Shown in pieces: positions 47,336 through 55,054 of a DNA stretch of 64,000 nucleotides. Positions within the stretch are counted from its first letter, which is position 1, and every line of letters starts with the position of its first letter. The stretch covers positions 45,343-109,342 of the forward strand of contig CAMJGD010000011.1 of assembly GCA_946405135.1 (NCBI GenBank), read 5' to 3'. The position numbers and the translations under genes are program-made. Source of the DNA: an uncultured Clostridiaceae bacterium (lineage in GTDB: Bacteria > Bacillota > Clostridia > Clostridiales > Clostridiaceae). The notes under the pieces are model-generated. The model worked only from the letters and a program-made list of their open reading frames with translations, was not told the origin of the DNA and ran no database searches.

Positions 47336-49678
47336 ATGATAAATAGTTTAGAAGTCATTAAAAATTTTGGAATTTATGAAAATTATATCAAATCCAATAA
47401 ACTAAATGATTTTATGAAATTTAACTTGTTTTATGGGTGGAATGGTAGTGGTAAAAGCACATTATCAAAACTATTCAGAGCATTAGAGGTGAAACAAACG
47501 CCTAGTGATTTCTTAAAAGCTGAGTTTAAAATAAAGTTAGATAATGGGATTAATATTTCCGAAAAAAATCTAAACGATTTCAAAGAAAGTATACATGTGT
47601 TTAACGAGGATTTTATTAATTCTAATATTGAGTGGGATGGGAAAATAAATAGTATTCTTCTTCTCTCAAAAGAAAGGATTTCTGAAACTAAAGAATATAA
47701 TAAATTAAAAAAAGAGTTATATGGATCAACAGAGGAGGGTCATGTTGGATTAAAAACAATTCATGATAATAAATTAAAAGATAATGAAAACAAAAAAAAT
47801 GAGAATGAAAAGAATTTATCAAGTATTGCTAAAAATATTAAATTAAACTTGCAAATAATTGCAACAACAGATAGTTACTATGCTAATTATAATAAAACAA
47901 AAGTTCAAAAATTTATTGATAAGGATAAAGATAAATTAAAAGATGATTCATATAAACTTACTGAACAAGAAATAGATGCTTTAATTAAAAAAGCTACTCC
48001 AATAAAAAAAGAAGCTATATCTAGAAAAATGAATGAAATTAATATTTCTAAAATAAAAGAAATAAGTGAGAGTATAAAAGAAATAACTCAAAGAAAAGTT
48101 AGTGCTACAGTTATTGAAAATTTGAAAGGTAATTCTGAACTCTCAAACTGGGTAGAAACCGGTTTGAAATTACATAAAAATAGTAAAGCACTAAAATGTG
48201 AGTTCTGTGGTCAGATGTTATTACCAGGAAGGATAGAAGAATTAGAAAATCATTATAATGATGCACTAAATAAATTAAAGCTTAATATTAAAGAATTAGT
48301 TACAAAAATTCAAGAAAGCAAAGTTGATGAAGCTTCTTCAGTTTTAGATAAACAACTATTTTATCCTGAATTTGAAGAAATAGTAACGCAAATCAATGAA
48401 AAAAATGCTGAATTATTGAAAAAAATTAACTTTCAATTAGAAAAGTATGAAGAAGTGTTGTCAAACAAAGAAAATAGTCCTTTTAACGCTTTTTGTATAG
48501 AAGAAGAAAATATTTTTGAAAAAATAAATTTATTTAATCAAAATGCAGATAAATTAAATGATATTATTAAAAAGCATAATGAAAAAACATTGAATTTTGA
48601 GCTTGAAATAAAAAAGGCAAAAGAAAGTTTGGAAATGCAATTTTTAAAAGAACAACTAAGTGATTGTAACTATTTTAAAATGTGTGATATCATTTTCAAG
48701 CAAGAATGCGATATAAAAAAAGAAGCTTCTTTAATTGCGGTTAAGGAGAAAAGACTTTTAGAATTAGAAAGCATTTTGTCTAATGAAACCTTAGGAGCTG
48801 AAGAGTTTAATTTTAAACTTGAAAAATTTTTAGGATATAATGAAATAAAATTAGTTTTTAATCCAGATGAAAAAGGATATAAAATAATTAGAGGTACTTT
48901 AAATGAGGAAGCACATAATCTGAGTGAAGGCGAAAAGACTTCAATTGCTTTCATATATTTTATTACTAAATTAAAGGAGAATAAAAACAAAATAGAAGAT
49001 TCAATTATTGTAATTGATGATCCAATTTCAAGTTTTGATTCTAATAAAATTTTTCATGCCTATGCATATTTAAAAAGCGAATGTATTAATGCAAGGCAGT
49101 TATTTATTTTAACTCATAATTATAACTATTATTTTTTGATTTTAGGTTGGTTTCGCAAAGAGACAGTAAAGGATAATTTAGGAAAGAAAAAGCCTAATTA
49201 TAGAATTTATAAAATAGAAACTGATATGGTTAACGGAAAGAGGAGTGGAAATATAAAAAATGCTGATGTAAGTTTAACACAAGGTTCTGAATATGATTAT
49301 GTCTTTTACAATGTATATAGACTGAAGGGCAAGGTACTATCTAGAGAGGAACAAATATATTGCGGAAATATTGCAAGAAAACTAGTTGAATCTTTTTTAA
49401 GTTTTAAATTTCCTAATCAACGAGGTGACTTATTATCCTTAATGAATGCTGCATTTTCTAATGAGAAAGATGGAGTTGAAAAAGAAGAAATTTATAAGTT
49501 TATAAATGTATATTCACATCATAAAAAAATAGATGTATTTGAAGAATTAGATACTGATATTATAGAGGCATCAAGCATACCTGTAATTGATAGTATTTTA
49601 AATATGATTGAAAAGCTAGATAAGGGACATTATGATGCCATGGTAAGATTAGCAGAAAAAGAAATTGGGAATAGTTAA
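47336..49678 (+). CDS. RloC/PrrC-like SMC-type ATPase, candidate anticodon nuclease
   Basis: 780 residues, AAA_13-type. Walker A YGWNGSGKSTLSKLF (G34-T42), a long charged coiled-coil insert (about 110-500), and a Cys-x-x-Cys hook CEFCGQMLLPGR (C288, C291) in the coil, as in RloC. Signature LSEGEKTS (529-536), Walker B IIVIDDPISSFDS (D561-D562) and switch FILTHNYNY. The C-terminal domain has ARKLVES, with R681 and E685 spaced as in PrrC/RloC catalytic residues, followed by VYSHHKK (H728/H729). PrrC and RloC cut tRNA anticodon loops when DNA restriction is subverted, and lie beside type I systems, as here. Start ATG 47336 behind TGGAGGG. Confidence 0.75.
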   Translation: MINSLEVIKNFGIYENYIKSNKLNDFMKFNLFYGWNGSGKSTLSKLFRALEVKQTPSDFLKAEFKIKLDNGINISEKNLNDFKESIHVFNEDFINSNIEWDGKINSILLLSKERISETKEYNKLKKELYGSTEEGHVGLKTIHDNKLKDNENKKNENEKNLSSIAKNIKLNLQIIATTDSYYANYNKTKVQKFIDKDKDKLKDDSYKLTEQEIDALIKKATPIKKEAISRKMNEINISKIKEISESIKEITQRKVSATVIENLKGNSELSNWVETGLKLHKNSKALKCEFCGQMLLPGRIEELENHYNDALNKLKLNIKELVTKIQESKVDEASSVLDKQLFYPEFEEIVTQINEKNAELLKKINFQLEKYEEVLSNKENSPFNAFCIEEENIFEKINLFNQNADKLNDIIKKHNEKTLNFELEIKKAKESLEMQFLKEQLSDCNYFKMCDIIFKQECDIKKEASLIAVKEKRLLELESILSNETLGAEEFNFKLEKFLGYNEIKLVFNPDEKGYKIIRGTLNEEAHNLSEGEKTSIAFIYFITKLKENKNKIEDSIIVIDDPISSFDSNKIFHAYAYLKSECINARQLFILTHNYNYYFLILGWFRKETVKDNLGKKKPNYRIYKIETDMVNGKRSGNIKNADVSLTQGSEYDYVFYNVYRLKGKVLSREEQIYCGNIARKLVESFLSFKFPNQRGDLLSLMNAAFSNEKDGVEKEEIYKFINVYSHHKKIDVFEELDTDIIEASSIPVIDSILNMIEKLDKGHYDAMVRLAEKEIGNS

Positions 49679-50097
49679 TTTGACGATCTAGCTAATTTAA
49701 ACTTTAAGTAGAAGTTGTGATTCAGCAAAATATCAATATTACTTTTTAAAATATTAGTATAAGCTGTAAAAAGTGATAAAACTATAAACTTAATTTTATT
49801 TAGCTGAAGATGTTGCACTAAGCGGTTAGTGTGTAGCGATTTTTGTTTGCCCAGCAGGGGTGTGTACTAATCGGTGAAAGTATGATATGGACTGAACTAT
49901 ACGGATAGTAATTTGCACAAATTACAACTAATTTGATAAAATCATGTTATAGTTTATATTTATATTGGAAATTAATAAAATATCCTCTTTAAAAGAGACT
50001 ATAAAAAATTTTATGTAAACTGAATAATAAATACTCTTTCTTAGCTATAATTTAGATAAATGGATTACCAAGTTATTACAGGAAGGAGCATTTTATT
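49679..50097. other. Non-coding interval with no recognised content
   Basis: About 420 bases after the ATPase gene. Nothing codes beyond short closed frames. A less AT-rich patch at 49815-49910 (contains GCCCAGCAGGGGTGTGTAC) might be the edge of an old element, but I cannot name it. Confidence 0.5.
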
Positions 50098-50258
50098 ATG
50101 TTAAGGAGTAAAATTTTGGGACGCTGGTGAAGTTCTTGATGCTATGAAAGGAATGTTTAGGGATGTTCTTCAAAAAGTGCTGAAATCAGAAATGGATACT
50201 TAAAGAAAACTGTTATTTCGAATTAGGGGCTGTAGAATTTAACATACCACGTGATAGT
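50098..50258 (+). mobile_element. IS256-family (Mutator) transposase remnant
   Basis: ATG 50098 with GGAAGGAG upstream opens a frame that breaks after ten codons. A shifted frame then reads GEVLDAMKGMFRDVLQKVL, typical of the IS256 transposase N-terminus. A third piece reads ELGAVEFNIPRDS, the family's IPRDR box. At least two frameshifts and a stop make it dead. It ends abruptly where an inverted reverse-transcriptase fragment begins. Confidence 0.7.
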
Positions 50259-50259
50259 G

Positions 50260-50345
50260 TGCAATTCTATCAGCAACAGTTGGTATACCTAATGTTTTTA
50301 TACCTCCATTTTTCTTAGGAATATTTACAATTTTTTTGCTCCACT
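50260..50345 (-). mobile_element. Group II intron reverse transcriptase (LtrA-like) fragment
   Basis: On the minus strand the frame reads VNIPKKNGGIKTLGIPTVADR, the RT0/RT1 block conserved in group II intron maturases, then closes. Upstream on that strand (to about 50700) no long frame survives. It could be intron RNA or other degenerate DNA, and I could not assign domains to it. The fragment directly abuts the IS256 remnant. Confidence 0.65.
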
Positions 50346-50785
50346 TTCATTACAAAAGTTTTTTCGCTACTATAAGCTGTTTCGCCCCTACATTTTACTT
50401 TGGTAATTTCATCCTTATAAGGCCTTTACTTGTGACTTTCCATTAACATCAAAATCGTAGGTTCGCCAGTTCCATATAAAAGCCTATATTACCTTCATCC
50501 ATCTTTACTCAGGCTACTGACTAGTCAGTAAACAGTTTCTTTTAGCCTAGGAATACCATCCTTGGTTTTGATAGCAACGGAGCTTTTTGAAGCGTAATCA
50601 GTGGTTCACTTTTGTTCATCTCCGTAACATATATCTGATAAAATTTTTCCAGTTTTGCCTTTTCCTTAACGCTCAATACCTTTACTTTTTAAGGTGATTG
50701 AAGTCTCTACCTGCATAGCGACTTCGAGGAGACACACTCATCTTCTATATGGCATGAAACAAATTAAATTATTTCTTCAGGACAC

Positions 50786-51032
50786 ACTATACCATAGCTT
50801 TTTAAATATTTCTAGCTTCTCTTCGAGTTGCTTATTTTTCTTTATCTATTCTGTTATTGTTAATTTTGATACGGAATATTCGCTGCTCAATTCAGCTAAG
50901 CTCTTTCCGGCATTATAAAGATCTACTATTGTATTTTTAAATTCATCTGTATAATGGTTTGACCTCTAGCCATTTTTAACACATCCTTTTATATAATTTA
51001 TATTTTAATGTGTTCCGCTTTCTGTGTCTACA
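50786..51032 (-). mobile_element. IS3-family orfA remnant with its left end
   Basis: Minus-strand start at 50973 reads MARGQ, then a one-base deletion in an A-run shifts the frame to HYTDEFKNTIVDLYNAGKSL followed by AELSSEYSVSKLTITE. The next codon TAG replaces the usual Trp of the helix-turn-helix, then IKKNKQLEEKLEIFKKL continues. This is the IS3 orfA N-terminus; orfB is missing. The likely left terminus is TGTAGACACAGAAAGCGG (minus strand, from 51032). Confidence 0.75.
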
Positions 51033-51141
51033 ATATATACTAACGTCAGATAAATACATTGAGAATACTAGGATTAAAATAATTATAACTATGTTATCCC
51101 ACACAGCAAAAAGTATAAATGGTTGAGTAGGGAAACTTTAT

Positions 51142-51170
51142 TTTAAATATTTGCAATAATTATGTATAAT
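51142..51170 (+). promoter_or_regulatory. Candidate promoter of the hsd operon
   Basis: -35 TTTAAA (51142-51147), 17-base spacer, -10 TATAAT (51165-51170). A second TATAAT lies ten bases further. Confidence 0.5.
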
Positions 51171-51221
51171 AATAGTATAATAATTAAATGAATAATGGGG
51201 ATACAGACAGGAGGATATACA

Positions 51222-52793
51222 ATGGCTGATACAAAAAAAGAACAGGAACGTACCGAATTACACCGTACAATATGGAATATTGCAAATGACCTTCGAGGGA
51301 GTGTAGATGGGTGGGATTTTAAACAATATGTACTAGGTATGTTATTTTATCGATATATATCAGAAAATATCACCACCTACATTAATAATGGTGAACATGA
51401 AGCTGGAAATGTAGATTTTGACTATGCAAAGCTTCAAGATAGTGTTGCAGAGCAAGCAAGAAAAGATTTAGTTGATGAAAAAGGATTTTTCATTTTGCCA
51501 AGTGAACTTTTTGGAAATGTGCAAAAGGTTGCTGACAAAGATGAAAACCTGAACGAAACCTTGGAAAAAATCTTTAAAAACATTGAAGCTTCAGCACAAG
51601 GTAGCGAAAGTGAAGCTAATTTTAAAGGCTTATTTGATGATATTGATGTAAACAGCAATAAGTTAGGCGGCACAGTTGCAAAGAGAAACGAAAGACTTGT
51701 AAAATTAATGAATGGTGTCAGTGAAATGAAATTGGGTGACTACAAGGACAATACAATTGATGCATTTGGTGATGCCTATGAGTTTTTAATGAATATGTAT
51801 GCATCAGGAGCAGGCAAAAGTGGAGGTGAATTTTTTACACCACAAGAGGTATCAGAACTTTTAACTCGCCTTACTTTAGTTGGAAAAACAGAAGTAAACA
51901 AGGTTTATGACCCTGCATGTGGTTCTGGCTCATTACTTTTAAATTTTGCTAAAATACTAGGTAAAGAAAATGTTCGCCAAGGATTTTATGGACAGGAAAT
52001 AAATATTACAACCTATAACCTTTGTCGTATCAATATGTTCTTACATGATATTGATTATAATAAATTTGATATAGGACATGGGGATACTTTAAACGATCCT
52101 ATGCATTGGGATGATGAGCCTTTTGAGGCAATTGTATCCAATCCACCTTATTCTATTAAGTGGGATGGTGATGCTAATCCTCTTTTAATTAATGATCCAC
52201 GTTTTTCTCCTGCTGGAGTGCTAGCACCAAAATCAAAGGCTGACCTAGCCTTTATTATGCATTCACTTTCTTGGCTTGCAGAAGGCTCTCGAGCTGCTAT
52301 TGTTTGTTTCCCAGGTGTGATGTATCGTGGCGGTGCAGAGAAAAAAATAAGAAAATATCTTATTGATAACAACTATATTGATTGCATTATTCAGTTACCA
52401 GACAATCTGTTTTTTGGCACAAGTATTGCAACTTGTATTATGGTACTAAAAAAAGGCAAGAGCGACAATAAAACTTTGTTTATAGATGCATCAAAAGAAT
52501 GTGTTAAAGTAACAAACAATAATAAACTTAATAATGAAAACATTGGGAAAATACTTACTACATTTACAAAGAGAAAAGATAAAGAGGAATATTTTTCTTG
52601 TCTTGTTAACAATGAAGAAATTGAAAAGCAAGATTATAATCTATCTGTTTCTACATATGTTGAACAAGAAGATACCAGAGAAGTTATTGATATAACCGAG
52701 CTTAATGCAAAAATTGAACAAATTGTTGCAAGAGAACAGGTGCTTCGTGATGAGATTGATAAGATTATCGCTGAAATTGAGGTGGTAAAGTAA
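51222..52793 (+). CDS. hsdM: Type I restriction-modification methyltransferase subunit
   Basis: N6-adenine methylase and modification core of the HsdMS/HsdR complex. The N-terminal HsdM_N domain has RTIWNIANDLRGSVDGWDFK. SAM motif DPACGSGSLLL starts at D230, and the catalytic NPPY is at N307. 523 residues. Start is ATG 51222 behind GGAGGA; an upstream in-frame ATG at 51195 has no site. Its TAA overlaps the ATG of the rhuM-like gene (TAATG). Uses many CGT/CGC arginine codons, unlike the neighbouring chromosome. Confidence 0.96.
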   Translation: MADTKKEQERTELHRTIWNIANDLRGSVDGWDFKQYVLGMLFYRYISENITTYINNGEHEAGNVDFDYAKLQDSVAEQARKDLVDEKGFFILPSELFGNVQKVADKDENLNETLEKIFKNIEASAQGSESEANFKGLFDDIDVNSNKLGGTVAKRNERLVKLMNGVSEMKLGDYKDNTIDAFGDAYEFLMNMYASGAGKSGGEFFTPQEVSELLTRLTLVGKTEVNKVYDPACGSGSLLLNFAKILGKENVRQGFYGQEINITTYNLCRINMFLHDIDYNKFDIGHGDTLNDPMHWDDEPFEAIVSNPPYSIKWDGDANPLLINDPRFSPAGVLAPKSKADLAFIMHSLSWLAEGSRAAIVCFPGVMYRGGAEKKIRKYLIDNNYIDCIIQLPDNLFFGTSIATCIMVLKKGKSDNKTLFIDASKECVKVTNNNKLNNENIGKILTTFTKRKDKEEYFSCLVNNEEIEKQDYNLSVSTYVEQEDTREVIDITELNAKIEQIVAREQVLRDEIDKIIAEIEVVK

Positions 52794-53848
52794 TGAGCAT
52801 AGATAAAAAAAATGTTTCAATAATACGTTCATCTGCCGCTGAATATTTAACTTTTATAACTGCAACAGGCGATGGCGGAGTAAACGCAATATATGCAGAT
52901 GAAAATGTGTGGCTTTCTCAAAAAATGATAGCTGCTCTTTATAATGTTGAAGTTAATACGATAAATTATCACTTAAAAAAATTGTTCAAAGACAATGAGT
53001 TAGATGAAAATACAGTTATTCGAAATTTTCGAATAACTGCGGAAGATGGGAAGAACTATAATACAAAGCATTATAATTTAAAGGCTATTATATCAGTTGG
53101 TAATAAGGTTGATTCACCTCGTGCGGTACAATTTCGCAAATGGGCAAATGACATTATAGAAGAATATACAATCAAAGGTTTTGCTATGGATGATGAGAGA
53201 TTAAAAAATGATGGCACAGTTTTAACGAAAAAATATTTTGAAGAACAGTTGCAAAGAATTCGTGAAATACGATTAAGTGAACGCAAGTTTTATCAAAAAA
53301 TTACAGATATTTATGCCACTTCAATAGATTACGATAAAGCAGCAAAAACGACGCAAGTATTCTTTTCAACAGTTCAAAATAAATTGCATTGGGCAATCCA
53401 TAAACATACAGCGGCAGAGCTTATAATGGAGCGTGCAAATGCTGCAAAAGAGCATATGGGAATTACAACATGGAAAGATGCACCGCACGGTAAAATACAG
53501 AAGTTTGATGTTTCTATTGCTAAAAATTACCTTACAAATGATGAACTTAATTTATTAGAGAGATATGTTTCGATGTATCTTGATTATGCGGAAGTACAGG
53601 CACAACGTAATATTCCTATGACTATGGAAGATTGGACAAAAAAACTAGATGCATTTTTGCAGTTTAATGAAAGAGAAATTTTGCATGATAGCGGTAAAGT
53701 AACTGCAGAGATAGCTAAAACATTTGCAGAAACTGAATTTGAAAAATATCGTGTTATTCAAGATAGGATGTTTGAAAGTGATTTTGATAAATTCATAATT
53801 GATACTACAGAATGCACAATTGATGCCAGGAGTGAAGACGATGAGTAA
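52793..53848 (+). CDS. RhuM-family protein embedded in the hsd operon
   Basis: 351 residues. RhuM signatures are present: LTFITATGDGGVNAIYADENVWLSQK in parts, MIAALYNVEVNTINYHLKKLF, VIRNFRITAEDGKNYNTKHYNL, AIISVGNKVDSPRAVQFRKWAN, and the C-terminal KHTAAELIMERANA. The N-terminal part is DNA-binding-like. Function unsettled; it was named in a Salmonella island and is often found inside type I systems. Overlaps hsdM by one base and hsdS by eight, so it is translated as part of the modification operon and is not a random insertion. Confidence 0.9.
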   Translation: MSIDKKNVSIIRSSAAEYLTFITATGDGGVNAIYADENVWLSQKMIAALYNVEVNTINYHLKKLFKDNELDENTVIRNFRITAEDGKNYNTKHYNLKAIISVGNKVDSPRAVQFRKWANDIIEEYTIKGFAMDDERLKNDGTVLTKKYFEEQLQRIREIRLSERKFYQKITDIYATSIDYDKAAKTTQVFFSTVQNKLHWAIHKHTAAELIMERANAAKEHMGITTWKDAPHGKIQKFDVSIAKNYLTNDELNLLERYVSMYLDYAEVQAQRNIPMTMEDWTKKLDAFLQFNEREILHDSGKVTAEIAKTFAETEFEKYRVIQDRMFESDFDKFIIDTTECTIDARSEDDE

Positions 53849-54974
53849 ATTAGATGAATTAATTGCAGAACTTTGCCCGAATGGGGTGAGATATAAGACA
53901 TTATCTCAAGTTCTGAAAATTAGAAATGGTAAAGACTATAAAGAATTTGGAGATGGTGATATTCCTGTATACGGCTCTGGTGGTATTATTGCCTATATTA
54001 ATCAGGCAGCATATGATAGACCGTCTGTTTTGATTCCACGAAAAGGTTCTATCGATAAGTTATACTATGTTGATATTCCATTTTGGACAGTAGATACTAT
54101 TTTCTATACTGATATAAATGTTGAAATAATTGAACCGAAGTTTGTATATTACTACTTACAAACACAACACCTTGAACGTCTTAACACAGCGGGTGGTGTG
54201 CCAAGTCTTACTCAAACAGTTTTAAATAAGGTCGTTATTCCCATCCCACCTTTGACTGTTCAACGTGAAATTGTCCGTATATTGGACAATTTCACAGAGC
54301 TTACAGCAGAGCTTACAGCAGAGCTTACAGCAGAGCTTACAGCAAGACAAAAGCAATATGAATATTATAGAGATAAGCTGTTGACTTTTGGTGACGAGGT
54401 GGAATGGAAGACATTGGGAGATATTGGAAGAGTATCAATGTGTAAAAGAATTTTTAAGGAACAAACACAATCTGTTGGAGATATTCCTTTTTATAAAATT
54501 GGTACATTTGGTAAAGAGCCGGATGCATACATTTCACAGGAATTATTTGAGGAATATAAACAAAAATATTCATACCCTAAAAAAGGTGAGGTTTTAATTT
54601 CAGCTTCTGGTACAATTGGACGGACAGTAATTTTTGATGGAACTCCATCTTATTTTCAAGATTCAAATATTGTTTGGATTGCAAATGATGAAAAACTTAT
54701 ATTGAATAAATTTTTATTTCACTTTTATAAAATTGCAAAATGGGCAGTTTCAGAAGGTGGGACAATTTCTAGATTATATAATGATAATATAAGAAGAACA
54801 CCAATTCCTGTAATACCACTTGATGAACAAGAACGTATTGTTGCCATTCTTGACCGTTTTGACACCCTTGTGAACGATATTACACAAGGTTTACCAGCTG
54901 AAATTGAGGCACGTCAAAAACAATATGAATATTATCGTGATAAATTATTAACTTTTAAGGAAGTTAAAGCCTAA
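53841..54974 (+). CDS. hsdS: Type I specificity subunit HsdS with TAEL repeats
   Basis: 377 residues. First target-recognition domain about residues 10-145 (GNDY-like RNGKDYKEFGDGDIPVYGSGG). The central conserved region has ELTAELTAELTAELTAR then QKQYEYYRDKLLTF. The second recognition domain is about 190-355, and the terminal conserved repeat again ends QKQYEYYRDKLLTF. The TAEL repeats are those of type IC enzymes (EcoR124 family), in which repeat number sets the spacer length in the DNA target. Start ATG 53841 lies within the rhuM end, with AGGAGTG upstream. Confidence 0.95.
   Translation: MSKLDELIAELCPNGVRYKTLSQVLKIRNGKDYKEFGDGDIPVYGSGGIIAYINQAAYDRPSVLIPRKGSIDKLYYVDIPFWTVDTIFYTDINVEIIEPKFVYYYLQTQHLERLNTAGGVPSLTQTVLNKVVIPIPPLTVQREIVRILDNFTELTAELTAELTAELTARQKQYEYYRDKLLTFGDEVEWKTLGDIGRVSMCKRIFKEQTQSVGDIPFYKIGTFGKEPDAYISQELFEEYKQKYSYPKKGEVLISASGTIGRTVIFDGTPSYFQDSNIVWIANDEKLILNKFLFHFYKIAKWAVSEGGTISRLYNDNIRRTPIPVIPLDEQERIVAILDRFDTLVNDITQGLPAEIEARQKQYEYYRDKLLTFKEVKA
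54297..54344 (+). repeat. Four perfect 12-bp tandem repeats in hsdS
   Basis: Unit GAGCTTACAGCA at 54297, 54309, 54321 and 54333, all identical. Each encodes ELTA (the TAEL spacer). Being 12 bases long, gain or loss keeps the frame and changes the distance between the two recognition domains. Confidence 0.97.
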
Positions 54975-55030
54975 ATGGGCTTTAACGGGCAACATAGTCA
55001 GTGGAAATTGACCAGATTAGGTTGCCCCGT
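54963..55030 (+). other. Two hairpins in the hsdS-hsdR spacer
   Basis: GTTAAAGCC/GGCTTTAAC (54963-54971 with 54978-54986) encloses the hsdS stop. ACGGGCAAC (54985-54993) pairs with GTTGCCCCGT (55021-55030, one bulge) around an inner GTCA/TGAC. No T-run follows, so they are not terminators. They may set the level of hsdR relative to hsdM/S. Confidence 0.55.
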
Positions 55031-55054
55031 ATTCCGACTAAAAGGAGGAGAAAA

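Noticed and set aside
49815..49910. Possible structured RNA or group II intron end
   Set aside because: The base composition differs from the surroundings, but I could not build a convincing fold or match a known intron boundary.
50694..50918. 74-codon plus-strand frame in the mobile-element interval
   Set aside because: It is antisense to the IS3 orfA remnant, which matches a known family; the plus frame does not.
54297..54344. CRISPR-like repeat
   Set aside because: The repeats are contiguous 12-mers without spacers, in frame in hsdS, and explained by the TAEL motif. No CRISPR array or cas gene was seen in the window.
54388..54597. 69-codon frame inside hsdS
   Set aside because: Lies out of frame within the second recognition domain, which is intact; a shadow.
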